From positions 1 to 64,000 of the forward strand of contig CAYYTE010000001.1 in the NCBI GenBank assembly GCA_964474685.1: DNA of 64,000 nt, read 5' to 3'. The translations under genes were made by a program, and so were the position numbers. The notes under the pieces were generated by a model. It had not been told where the DNA came from and ran no database searches. It worked only from the letters and a program-made list of their open reading frames with translations. Origin of the DNA: UBA1737 sp964474685 (GTDB lineage Bacteria > Bacillota_I > Bacilli_A > ML615J-28 > CAG-313). Below are positions 46,611-55,738 of this stretch, piece by piece (position 1 is the first letter of the stretch; every line of letters begins with the position of its first letter).

Positions 46611-47754
46611 TATATTACTTGGTATTGAACGAGTAGATGAGTATAAAGATTTATTTGAGGGAAAAAGAGTTGGATTAATTACAAATCCGACAGGCATTGA
46701 TACTCATTTTAAGTCGAGTATTGATATTTTAAGAGAAAAAACAAATCTTGTTGCACTATTTTCACCAGAGCATGGGGTTCGTGCTTCGATTCAAGCGGGT
46801 ATGCATTTAGATACATATATTGACGAAGAAACAGGAATCCCTGTATATAGTTTATATGGTGAGTCTAGAAGACCATCGAAAGAATTAATGGATAAAGTAG
46901 ACGTTTTAACGATTGATATTCAAGATGGAGGGTGTCGTTTTTATACGTTTATTTATACAATGGCTTATGCAATGCAAGCTTGTAAAGAATATGGTAAAGA
47001 GTTTGTAGTGTTTGATCGTCCGAATCCGGCGGGTTGTTCTATCTTTGAAGGAACTGCCTTAGATATATCGAAGTATCGTAGTTTTGTTGGATATTATCCA
47101 ATGATTCAACGTCATGGAATGACACTTGCGGAACTTGCTATGTTATTCAATGAAGAATATGGTATTGGGTGTCAATTAAAAGTGATTCCAATGCTTCATT
47201 ATACAAGAGATTTAGAGTTTGAACAAACGAGTGCTCAGTGGGTACTACCTTCACCAAACTTTCCAAGAGTAGAAACAGCTTATGTATACAACGCTACCTG
47301 TGTTTTTGAAGGAACCAATATTGCTGAAGGAAGAGGGACTACAACCCCCTTTGAATTATTCGGAGCTCCGTTTATTAACTCAGAAGAACTTGCAAGAGAA
47401 TTAAATAGTCTAAATATTCCGGGTGTATATTTCAGGCCACAATGGTTTACTCCTACATTCTCTAAATATATGGGAGTTTTATGTGGTGGGGTTTTCCTTC
47501 ATGTAACGAATCGTGAGACCTTTTTATCGGTAAAGACGTCTTTAATATTATTAGATTATATTCGGAATAAATATAAATCAGACTTTGCAATTAATAAACC
47601 TTATAAAGAGGGGAAACCAACTTTATTTGATTATGAATTAGGGTGTGATGAATTAATTGTTCCAACACTTGATTTAGAAAATCAATTGTTGAAATATGAA
47701 AAGGATACTTTAGAATTTGGAACAATTCGAAAGAAGTATTTACTTTATAAATAG
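46597..47754 (+). CDS. namZ: NamZ-like exo-beta-N-acetylmuramidase (DUF1343)
   Basis: 385 aa. Matches DUF1343/YbbC: GLITNPTGID, LFSPEHGVRAS, PVYSLYGE, DIQDGGCRFYTF and FDRPNPAG. The founding member, Bacillus subtilis NamZ, removes MurNAc from the non-reducing end of wall glycan chains. That enzyme is secreted, while here no signal peptide exists, so action on imported fragments is inferred. ATG 46597 follows GAAGGAG and overlaps the upstream gene by 14 bp; a longer in-frame start at 46570 lacks a site. Confidence 0.88.
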   Translation: MEKTNILLGIERVDEYKDLFEGKRVGLITNPTGIDTHFKSSIDILREKTNLVALFSPEHGVRASIQAGMHLDTYIDEETGIPVYSLYGESRRPSKELMDKVDVLTIDIQDGGCRFYTFIYTMAYAMQACKEYGKEFVVFDRPNPAGCSIFEGTALDISKYRSFVGYYPMIQRHGMTLAELAMLFNEEYGIGCQLKVIPMLHYTRDLEFEQTSAQWVLPSPNFPRVETAYVYNATCVFEGTNIAEGRGTTTPFELFGAPFINSEELARELNSLNIPGVYFRPQWFTPTFSKYMGVLCGGVFLHVTNRETFLSVKTSLILLDYIRNKYKSDFAINKPYKEGKPTLFDYELGCDELIVPTLDLENQLLKYEKDTLEFGTIRKKYLLYK

Positions 47755-47763
47755 GAGCTATAA

Positions 47764-48792
47764 ATGTTTGAAAAAGGTGTATCAGTTTACGTTGGACTTG
47801 TAGAATATAATCAAGAAGATAATATTAAATATTTAAAACAAGCAAAAAAACTAGGATATAATTTAGTATTTAGTTCTGCACATATTAGTGAGGCGGTGAG
47901 TGAAACCTCTCATTTACAAGCTATAATTAATACTACAAATGAATTAGGTATGCATCTTGTATTAGATGTATCGAAACCGATGTTTTCCTCTTTTAAGAAA
48001 CCGAATAATGTGTATTGCTATCGATTAGATTATGGTTTTAGTGATGAAGATATTGTTTCAATGACGAATCAACTCGATTCTTATATTGAATTAAATGCTT
48101 CTACAATTACGATTAATCATTTAAATAAATTAATCTCCATGGGAGCAAACAAGAATCATATTCGAATGAGTTTCAATTTTTATCCGAAACGGCATACAGG
48201 TCATGATATTGAATTTGTAAAAAGAGTTACTACTTTTTGTAAAATTCAAGGGATTGCGGTATCGGCATATGTTCCTTCAAAAAGTGGATTAAGACCACCG
48301 ATGTATGAAGGCCTACCAACAGTTGAATCGCATCGATTGATGCCTTTAGCACTTGCAATTGAGGAATTAAAGGTTGCGGGTGTAGGGGGTATTATATTTG
48401 GTGATAGTTATGCTTCATTGAAAGAATTAAAACAACTCGATGATGCTTGTTGTGATGCGGTTTTATTACCAATAAAGGTATATGATGGTTTTAATGATTT
48501 AGCCCTATTTAATGAACCCTATGCAATTCGTATTGATAAAAATAGTGAGTTATTAAGGGTTTCTTCAACAAGAACCATCCATCGAATTGAACCTTTCCAT
48601 ACAGTAGATAGAAAACCTATGGATGTTACTATTGACAATTCTATGTTTTTAAGGTATGCGGGGGAACTGAATATTGTATTAAAAAATTTAGAAGCGGACA
48701 AGAGAGTGAATGTAATTGGTCAAGTGGAAGCTACACCTTTCATTTTAAATGAGTTAGGCGACTTACCGATTAAATTTATTATTCGGAGGTAG
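47764..48792 (+). CDS. mupG: MupG-like 6-phospho-N-acetylmuramidase (DUF871)
   Basis: 342 aa, cytoplasmic TIM-barrel type. KGVSVYVGL at the start, a barrel of regular beta-alpha units and a C-terminal cyclophilin-like part (from about 230) match DUF871. Staphylococcus aureus MupG splits MurNAc-6-phosphate-GlcNAc inside the cell after PTS uptake. No MurP-type PTS gene is in this window, so the phosphorylated disaccharide would have to come from a kinase or from a transporter elsewhere. It lies 9 bp after namZ. Confidence 0.82.
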   Translation: MFEKGVSVYVGLVEYNQEDNIKYLKQAKKLGYNLVFSSAHISEAVSETSHLQAIINTTNELGMHLVLDVSKPMFSSFKKPNNVYCYRLDYGFSDEDIVSMTNQLDSYIELNASTITINHLNKLISMGANKNHIRMSFNFYPKRHTGHDIEFVKRVTTFCKIQGIAVSAYVPSKSGLRPPMYEGLPTVESHRLMPLALAIEELKVAGVGGIIFGDSYASLKELKQLDDACCDAVLLPIKVYDGFNDLALFNEPYAIRIDKNSELLRVSSTRTIHRIEPFHTVDRKPMDVTIDNSMFLRYAGELNIVLKNLEADKRVNVIGQVEATPFILNELGDLPIKFIIRR

Positions 48793-48794
48793 GA

Positions 48795-49712
48795 ATGGAA
48801 AACTTAGTATATTTGTGCATTGATGCGGGGGGGACAAAAACCAAGGGTTGTTTGTTTTCCTTAGATGGGAATGTTGTAGCAGAGTGTGTTACAGGACCAG
48901 GAAGTCCTGCAGCGGACCCAGATTCTTGTTGGGACAATATAACTTGTGCCATTGATAAATTAATTAAAGAGAATCCACTACTTAAGGTTTGTTTTATTCA
49001 AATGGGTGTTTCAGGGGCTGGTGTTGTTCCTAATTTAAAAAGTATTGAAAAGGGCTTTAGTGATAAATATAGGGTTCCTTGTTCAATTCAAAATGATGCG
49101 ATTGAAGGCTTGTATTCAATTATTCAAGATAAATATAAAAGTGGAATTCTTGTACTTGCGGGAACAGGGAGTGCTGTTTACGGAATCAAAGATAAAGTTA
49201 CTTTTTTGATTGGTGGCTGGGGCCATATTATTCGTGAACGTGGAAGTGCATACGCATGTTGTCACCAAGCAAGTTTAAGGGTTATTGATAAGTATGAGAA
49301 TAAGATGACTTTATCTGATTTCGATAAACTATGGATGAAACATTTAGGAATTGATACTGTAAATGATTTTAAAAAAGTGTTTTATGGCTCTCCCAAAGAT
49401 GTGATTGCTAAGAATGTTATATATATAAAGCAACTAGCAAATGATGGAAATTTGGATGCCCGAGATATCTTGTTAGAAGAAGGCAAAGCCTTAGGTGAAC
49501 AAGTTCATAAACTTGCTGTTCAACTTGATTTGACAGATGATGCTGTTATTGGATTAAGAGGAAGTTTTATTTTAAAAGATGCAATGTTTGTTCAACAAGG
49601 TTTGTTTAGTTATTTAGATAATTTAAATTACCATTTTAAATATATAGAAAAAGAAGAAGATCCTATTGTAGGAAGTTTCTATATGGCAAAAGAAAGAAGT
49701 ATCGTATGTTAG
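48795..49712 (+). CDS. murK: BadF/BcrA-type N-acetylglucosamine/N-acetylmuramic acid kinase
   Basis: 305 aa. The ASKHA-fold phosphate loop CIDAGGTKTKG, the QNDAIEG stretch and LAGTGSAVYGI identify a BadF/BadG-type sugar kinase. Clostridium acetobutylicum MurK of this family phosphorylates MurNAc and GlcNAc at O6. Between MupG and AnmK/MurQ such activity would produce the MurQ substrate from free MurNAc. A GGAGG site precedes the ATG. It overlaps the next gene by 7 bp. Specificity for GlcNAc alone cannot be excluded. Confidence 0.8.
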   Translation: MENLVYLCIDAGGTKTKGCLFSLDGNVVAECVTGPGSPAADPDSCWDNITCAIDKLIKENPLLKVCFIQMGVSGAGVVPNLKSIEKGFSDKYRVPCSIQNDAIEGLYSIIQDKYKSGILVLAGTGSAVYGIKDKVTFLIGGWGHIIRERGSAYACCHQASLRVIDKYENKMTLSDFDKLWMKHLGIDTVNDFKKVFYGSPKDVIAKNVIYIKQLANDGNLDARDILLEEGKALGEQVHKLAVQLDLTDDAVIGLRGSFILKDAMFVQQGLFSYLDNLNYHFKYIEKEEDPIVGSFYMAKERSIVC

Positions 49713-50833
49713 CTATAGGGATTATGAGTGGTACCTCTTTAGATGGAGTGGATTGTTCGCTAGTACGTATTAAAAACGTATTTGGTAAGGTAAGATATGA
49801 CCAAATTGATTTTGTTTGTATTCCTTATGAAGAGTCTTTTAAACAAAAGATTTTAGAAGCATCTTCTTTATCTTCATCGAATGTACAATTAATTTGTAGT
49901 TTAAATGTTGAAGTGTCAAAAAAATATTGTGATGCTGTTAAAAAGATATTAGAAAATAATAATTTAAGTTCAAAGTCTATTAACTTTATTGCTATGCATG
50001 GCCAAACGATTTGGCATAATCCAAATAACAAAGATGGCTTTGAATCATCGACTTTACAAATTGGTGATCCATCAATTCTTGCTTATGAGTTTAACACAAG
50101 AGTTATATCAAATTTTCGAATGATGGATATGGCAGCTGGTGGGTGTGGTGCCCCCTTAATTCCAATGGTAGATTATATTTACTTTCGTGCCCTGAAATGT
50201 AATGTTGCTTGTCAAAATATTGGTGGGATTGGAAATGTTTGTTTTGTTCCTAAAAATCACAAGAAACAAGATGTAATTGCTTTTGATACAGGTGTTGGGA
50301 ATATGCTCATTGATTTAGCAATGAGGAAGTTATATAATCAGCCCTATGATTGTGATGGTAAGATTGCTCTAAGTGGCGTTGCTCATGAGTGCCTTGTAGA
50401 TAAGTGGATTAATGAGGATACCTATTTAACCGAACCACTTCCGAAAAGTACAGGACGTGAAAGGTATAATGATGACTACTTAAATAAAATGTTAGAGGAT
50501 GCAAAGGGATTACCTAATGAAGATATAATTGCTTCAATTACTTGTTTTACTGCGGATTCAATTGTCCTTGAATATAAAAAGTTTTTACCAACGCTTGATG
50601 TTGTATTATTATCCGGTGGTGGCAGTAATAATCCGGCAATTGTAAATAGACTCGTGGAAAAATTAGAGTGTCCGGTTTACATTGATACAAATAGTGATAG
50701 TTTTGAGGCTTTTGGATTTGCAATATTAGGTTATTATACACTTAAAAAAAGGCCTGCAAATATATGCCAAGTAACAAATGCAAAAAGTGAAGTGGTACTT
50801 GGTAACATAACAAATAAACCAAGAAAGGATTAA
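49706..50833 (+). CDS. anmK: anhydro-N-acetylmuramic acid kinase
   Basis: 375 aa. IGIMSGTSLDGVDCSLV at the N-terminus, AMHGQTIWHNP, GGIGNVC, FDTGVGNMLID and LSGGGSNN match AnmK throughout. It hydrolyses the 1,6-anhydro ring and phosphorylates the sugar to MurNAc-6-phosphate. Its substrate arises from lytic transglycosylases, so its presence implies uptake of fragments made by such enzymes. Overlaps the kinase gene upstream and precedes murQ by 4 bp. Confidence 0.95.
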   Translation: MLAIGIMSGTSLDGVDCSLVRIKNVFGKVRYDQIDFVCIPYEESFKQKILEASSLSSSNVQLICSLNVEVSKKYCDAVKKILENNNLSSKSINFIAMHGQTIWHNPNNKDGFESSTLQIGDPSILAYEFNTRVISNFRMMDMAAGGCGAPLIPMVDYIYFRALKCNVACQNIGGIGNVCFVPKNHKKQDVIAFDTGVGNMLIDLAMRKLYNQPYDCDGKIALSGVAHECLVDKWINEDTYLTEPLPKSTGRERYNDDYLNKMLEDAKGLPNEDIIASITCFTADSIVLEYKKFLPTLDVVLLSGGGSNNPAIVNRLVEKLECPVYIDTNSDSFEAFGFAILGYYTLKKRPANICQVTNAKSEVVLGNITNKPRKD

Positions 50834-50837
50834 GAAT

Positions 50838-51755
50838 ATGGATGTAGATTTAAAAAAGATTTCAACAGAAAATAGAAATCCTCATACATTAAATATTGAT
50901 GTGATTCCTACAATTGAAGTGTTGAAAGAGATTAATGACGAAGACAAAGGGGTTGCGGGTGCAGTGGAACTTGCTATTCCTCAAATTGCCAAAGCAGTAG
51001 ATAAAATTGTAGAATCCTTTGAAAAGGGTGGCCGTTTGATATATATGGGAGCAGGTACTAGTGGAAGAATTGGAATTCTTGATGCTGTAGAATGCCCTCC
51101 AACTTATGGTGTTGATTTCAATATGGTTCAATGTTTAATGGCTGGCGGAGCAAAAGCAATGGTGAAAGCTGTTGAAGGTGCTGAAGATTCTAAAGAATTA
51201 GCAAAAGAAGATTTAAAGAATATCAATGTAACACCAAATGATTTTGTTTGTGGAATTGCCGCAAGTGGAAGAACTCCTTATGTTATTGGGGGAATGGAAT
51301 ATGCAAAATCTTTAAATATTCCTACGGGTTGTATTACAACAAGTGCCGCATCTCTTCTTGCAAGTATTGTAGATTTTCCAATTGAGGCAGTAACAGGCCC
51401 TGAGGCGATTACAGGTTCTACAAGGATGAAGTCCGGAACTGCTCAAAAGATGATTTGTAATATGATTTCTACTACCGCAATGATTAAACTTGGAAAAGTT
51501 TATCAAAATCTAATGATTGATTTACAAGCAACAAATGAGAAGTTAGTATCTAGATCCTGCTCGATTGTTTCCTCTTTATATGGAACTACAAAAGAAGAAA
51601 GTATGGAGTTAATTCATTCCTTTGGTAGTATTAAACGTGTAATCTTTTCAAAAGAAACAGGTGTAACTAACGCCTTAACTATTGATAACTATTTAAAGAG
51701 TGCAAATAATAATATTCGTAAAGCAATTGCTCTTTTTGAAGGACGAGCAAGATGA
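50838..51755 (+). CDS. murQ: N-acetylmuramic acid 6-phosphate etherase
   Basis: 305 aa, family length. STENRNPHT, the SIS-domain stretch YMGAGTSGRIGILDAVECPP (within residues 71-92) and TGSTRMKSGTAQKM are diagnostic. MurQ removes lactate from MurNAc-6-phosphate giving GlcNAc-6-phosphate. It collects products of AnmK, the MurK-like kinase and MupG. Overlaps the following gene by 4 bp. Confidence 0.97.
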   Translation: MDVDLKKISTENRNPHTLNIDVIPTIEVLKEINDEDKGVAGAVELAIPQIAKAVDKIVESFEKGGRLIYMGAGTSGRIGILDAVECPPTYGVDFNMVQCLMAGGAKAMVKAVEGAEDSKELAKEDLKNINVTPNDFVCGIAASGRTPYVIGGMEYAKSLNIPTGCITTSAASLLASIVDFPIEAVTGPEAITGSTRMKSGTAQKMICNMISTTAMIKLGKVYQNLMIDLQATNEKLVSRSCSIVSSLYGTTKEESMELIHSFGSIKRVIFSKETGVTNALTIDNYLKSANNNIRKAIALFEGRAR

Positions 51756-52489
51756 AGACAGTTCAAAGGGAACTCATTCATGATGGATATACTTTAAGGG
51801 GACTATATACTACTCCTGATGGTGAGTTTTCAAAACTTGTAGTAATGCTTCATGGCTTTACAGGACATAAGAATGAAAATGGTTACTTTTTTAAATATTT
51901 AAGTTGGGAACTAGCAAAATATGGGATTGCTTCACTTCGGTTTGATTTTATGGGGAGCGGTGATTCCGATGGATATTTTAAAGATTTTACTTTAGATACT
52001 TTATTAAGTGATGCGAGTTGTATAATTGATGAGGGTGTAATACTGAATCATCATAAGAATATTATTCTACTTGGTTTTTCTATGGGTGGGGCGATTGCTT
52101 CAAGAATATCCCTTAGTAAAAACTCATTAATTGAGAAAATGATTCTTGCATCTCCTGCTGGGAATATGCCATTGCTTTTAGAAGCTGCTTATAATACAAG
52201 AACTCCTAATGATAATGAGTGTGTAGATATGGGTGGATACTATTTAAGTAAAAAGACTGTCGATAGTTTTCAAAACTATGATTTCTATAAAAACTTAGAA
52301 GAATTTACGAAACAGGTATTAATCATACATGGTTCTAAAGATGCGGCTGTGGATTTACAATATAGTAGAAAATTCTATGAATCCTATAAGTTTGCTACTT
52401 ATGAGATTATACCGAATGCAACTCATTGCTATACGACTATTGAAGATAGAAAAAAAGTATATAATCTAATTATAGATTTTTGTAAATAA
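51752..52489 (+). CDS. alpha/beta hydrolase
   Basis: 245 aa, cytoplasmic. LHGFTGHKNENGYFF oxyanion region, nucleophile elbow GFSMGG, Asp in IHGSKDAAVD and His in NATHCY complete the triad. It resembles small acyl-esterases. In this operon, removal of O-acetyl or other ester groups from wall sugars or teichoic acid is a reasonable but untested idea. ATGA overlap with murQ. Confidence 0.8.
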   Translation: MKTVQRELIHDGYTLRGLYTTPDGEFSKLVVMLHGFTGHKNENGYFFKYLSWELAKYGIASLRFDFMGSGDSDGYFKDFTLDTLLSDASCIIDEGVILNHHKNIILLGFSMGGAIASRISLSKNSLIEKMILASPAGNMPLLLEAAYNTRTPNDNECVDMGGYYLSKKTVDSFQNYDFYKNLEEFTKQVLIIHGSKDAAVDLQYSRKFYESYKFATYEIIPNATHCYTTIEDRKKVYNLIIDFCK

Positions 52490-52501
52490 TTTGGAGTCGT
52501 T

Positions 52502-53197
52502 ATGAAAGCAAAAATGATTGCCCATCGTGGGTATAGTAAGTTTGAGTTAGAAAATACTGCCCCTGCCTTTATTTCGGCTGGTGTTAAAAGTTTTTATGGA
52601 ACCGAATGTGATGTTCATAAGACTCTTGATAATCAATTTGTAATTTGTCACGATGATAATATATCAAGAATTAGTGGAATTGATTTATTTATAAAAGATG
52701 CTCGTTTTGATGATTTAGCAAGGGTGAATTTAAATGATATAACCAAAGACAATTTTGTAACATATTATCATATTATTAAACTAAGTGATTATATTGAGAT
52801 AAATGCCAGGTATCATAAACATTGTGTTATTGAATTAAAAGATGTATTTACAAGGGATGATTTAAAAGAAATAATAAAGATTATTCAATCTTTTAATTAT
52901 TTAGAAAATTGTTCCTTCATATCTTTTATCTCTAGTAATTTATTTCAGCTTCGCGATATGGGTTTCGATAATGAAATGATGGTATTATTAACAGAGTTTA
53001 AGGATGAGTATTTAACGGATTTGATTAAATATAGTTTAGGAATTGATATATTATATAAAAATATCTCAAAGACACTAGTTGATTTAATTCATAGTAATCA
53101 TTTAAAAGTAAATGTTTGGACTGTGAATGATGAACTGGAAGTAAAAGAATTAGAAGCTATGGGTGTAGATTACATTACAACCAATTGGATAGAATAA
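52502..53197 (+). CDS. glycerophosphodiester phosphodiesterase
   Basis: 231 aa, cytoplasmic. IAHRGYS, LENTAPAF, ECDVHKT and VICHDD are the GDPD signature with metal ligands; VWTVND and DYITTNW close the barrel. Known products are glycerol-3-phosphate and an alcohol. In a wall-scavenging operon it may act on fragments of glycerol teichoic acid or on deacylated lipid head groups. Last gene before a terminator. Confidence 0.88.
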   Translation: MKAKMIAHRGYSKFELENTAPAFISAGVKSFYGTECDVHKTLDNQFVICHDDNISRISGIDLFIKDARFDDLARVNLNDITKDNFVTYYHIIKLSDYIEINARYHKHCVIELKDVFTRDDLKEIIKIIQSFNYLENCSFISFISSNLFQLRDMGFDNEMMVLLTEFKDEYLTDLIKYSLGIDILYKNISKTLVDLIHSNHLKVNVWTVNDELEVKELEAMGVDYITTNWIE

Positions 53198-53219
53198 AAA
53201 AGGCCAAAAGGCCTTTTTT
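53196..53219. terminator. bidirectional terminator between convergent genes
   Basis: AAAAAGGCC, four A, GGCCTTTTTT: T runs on both strands serve the plus operon and the minus-strand exporter gene. Confidence 0.92.
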
Positions 53220-55737
53220 ACATATCATATTTTGATGTCAATACTGCAGGAGGAAGTCTTAATAAATTAATAATAGGTAGGATACCAATGAATACATTTA
53301 ATAAAGTAAGTCCTACGAGTATTCCTAGTACTGGAAGAATCGATAAATATACACTTATGCCAATGGAAGGTATTGTTGCTAAGAAGAAGTATACTCCCAC
53401 TGTTATAAGTACGGTAGGTATGGTTGTGAAGAGAGTTATGGAAAGAATTTGTATAGCAAATAATTCAATAAGACTATTCTTGCCTATTCCAATACTGCGA
53501 TAAACTCCAATATCATATATCTTTTTAATTGCACTTGATTTCATTGTGAAATATAGTATAAATACTGTTGCAAGTAAAACAGTTAAAGTGACAATTAATC
53601 TTGAGTTTCTTTTTTGAATTAGTTCATTTAAATAAGACTCCATTTTCTCTTGGTAGAGATTGGATTTTGATTGTCTTAACGATACATTTACATCATTTCC
53701 TAGCATATCTTTTGTTGGAATTGTCACATCGGTATCACTAAAATATGAGTCGATTTGGGATTGATTAGTTGATAATATTTGGAACTTTTTATTGTACTTA
53801 ATTAATAAATCGTTGTAAGTAGAATAAAGTCCTTCTGGAAATAAGATGTCTACATTGTAGAAATCATTTGTATAATAGCCAATGACATTAAACTCTAACT
53901 CGCTGTTAAAGAGATTTAATTTAAATCCTTTATAACGAACACTGTCCCATAACTTTTTACTGCCAATGATATCTACTTGTGTATCTGTCTTTGTTAATGG
54001 TAAGTCTTTTACTATTGTTTCTAATTCGTTTGAATAATATCTCGTGTCTATATTTTTATATTTTTCTTCATACTCACTATAGATATTTGCTGAAGTAGAA
54101 TAGGTTGGGAGCGAATCACAAAGATAATTTGATCCATAGATAGACATATTGTTGGCATCACTTATACCAACAACAACAACCGAGAGATTCTTTTCTTTAA
54201 TATCTAAGGTTTTCCCGATAAAGTCTTCCGCATTAGAAAATAAGTTTTTCGCAATAGAGTTAGATTTTAAAGCTTTATCACAAACCCACTTATCGAGTAC
54301 TACTTCATTAAACGCATTTGGGAGTCTTCCATAGATTAATTTACTTGAGTCTAGGTAACTCATAGGCATGAAACTAAAACCTTCGATTGTTAGTTTTGAT
54401 ACGCCTAGTTGTATAAACTCATTATACGAGTATTCCAAAGAAGTGGAATGAACAGGTAAGGTTTCACCTATTTTTTCTTGTTTTAATTTATCATAAAGTC
54501 CATTAAAGCCTTGTTGGAATCCATAATTTGTTACATAATCGTTCGTAGTATATTCAATAGTTGTTGATCTTGCGTCCGTCAATACGACGGTTTCTGGATG
54601 AACACTTGATACTGTCATAAAATCATTAACAGATATCGTTAATAATACTGCCATAATGATTAAACTTAGAAACAAGAATATTTGTTTCTTTTTCATTAAA
54701 ACGATATTATCCCAAGCTATATGCCATAATTCTTTTTTTGATAGTTTTGATTTCTTTGAACTTTTTAGATTTGGCAAATGATAATTAAATTCTTCAATTT
54801 CATTTTGTGATATTACAGGCCTATGAGAATCTAGCACTTCAATTTGACCATTATTATCAATCGTGGCAACAGGAGCAGTACTGGATGCTTGAATGAAATA
54901 TTGACCATGTTCATAAATGATATTTAATTGAATCGTCGGAGCATTACAATCTTTATGGTTATAGACATTTATATTTGCAAAATTGCAATCTACACCTTTT
55001 TTATCATAGTCTTTTAAGTATAAAGTTTCATCATCGATATAATCTAATGTTTCTGATTTTTTATTTGTCTCATCTTTTATAATCTTGCCATCATTAATAT
55101 GAAGAATTCGATCGGCATAGAAATAAGCAATGTCTTTTTCATGAGTTACTAGAAGGACTAGACATTCTTTTGATATCTTTTTAATGATATTCATAATTTG
55201 AATGGTGTTCTTTTTATCAAGGTTTCCCGTGGGTTCATCCGCAAATATTATTTTTGGTGATTTTACTAATGCTCTTGCAATTGCAACTCTTTGCATTTGT
55301 CCGCCTGATAAATCCCTAACTAATTTCTTTCGGTATTTATACATACCTACTGCTTTTAAAACATATTCAATTCGTTCGGTTTTTTCTTTTTCTGGTATAT
55401 CATAGATATTTAATACTAGTTCAATATTGTACCAGATTGTTGCATCTGGTAATAAGTAATAGTTTTGAAAGATATAGCCATAGAGTTCATTTCGAAATTT
55501 ATCACACATCTTGTAGTTATACTTCTTTAAAGTGACATCTCCTACCGTAATCGTGCCTGATTGAAACGAGTCAAGACCACCGATAGTATTAAGAAATGTT
55601 GTTTTACCACTACCTGATTCCCCAAGTAAACATACAAGCCCCGTATCTTCAAAAGTGATAGTAGCATCTTTAATAACATGTATTTCATTTTCTTTATGTT
55701 TGTTAAAGTATTTTTCTAGATGATTTGTTTGTATCAT
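53218..55737 (-). CDS. fused ABC ATPase-permease exporter, MacB-like
   Basis: 839 aa on the minus strand. N-terminal ATPase (about 1-225) with GESGSGKTT, LSGGQMQRVAIARAL, and IIFADEPTGNLD; a linker with a small beta-rich part (about 235-330); a membrane helix near 355; a large outside domain; and three C-terminal helices of the FtsX/MacB type (about 690-830). Such proteins export or extract peptides, lipids or antibiotics, or act mechanically on wall hydrolases. It starts 1 nt after the upstream gene's stop, with AGGAGG in front, so the two are probably co-transcribed and might pair. Confidence 0.85.
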   Translation of the reverse strand: MIQTNHLEKYFNKHKENEIHVIKDATITFEDTGLVCLLGESGSGKTTFLNTIGGLDSFQSGTITVGDVTLKKYNYKMCDKFRNELYGYIFQNYYLLPDATIWYNIELVLNIYDIPEKEKTERIEYVLKAVGMYKYRKKLVRDLSGGQMQRVAIARALVKSPKIIFADEPTGNLDKKNTIQIMNIIKKISKECLVLLVTHEKDIAYFYADRILHINDGKIIKDETNKKSETLDYIDDETLYLKDYDKKGVDCNFANINVYNHKDCNAPTIQLNIIYEHGQYFIQASSTAPVATIDNNGQIEVLDSHRPVISQNEIEEFNYHLPNLKSSKKSKLSKKELWHIAWDNIVLMKKKQIFLFLSLIIMAVLLTISVNDFMTVSSVHPETVVLTDARSTTIEYTTNDYVTNYGFQQGFNGLYDKLKQEKIGETLPVHSTSLEYSYNEFIQLGVSKLTIEGFSFMPMSYLDSSKLIYGRLPNAFNEVVLDKWVCDKALKSNSIAKNLFSNAEDFIGKTLDIKEKNLSVVVVGISDANNMSIYGSNYLCDSLPTYSTSANIYSEYEEKYKNIDTRYYSNELETIVKDLPLTKTDTQVDIIGSKKLWDSVRYKGFKLNLFNSELEFNVIGYYTNDFYNVDILFPEGLYSTYNDLLIKYNKKFQILSTNQSQIDSYFSDTDVTIPTKDMLGNDVNVSLRQSKSNLYQEKMESYLNELIQKRNSRLIVTLTVLLATVFILYFTMKSSAIKKIYDIGVYRSIGIGKNSLIELFAIQILSITLFTTIPTVLITVGVYFFLATIPSIGISVYLSILPVLGILVGLTLLNVFIGILPIINLLRLPPAVLTSKYDM

Positions 55738-55738
55738 G

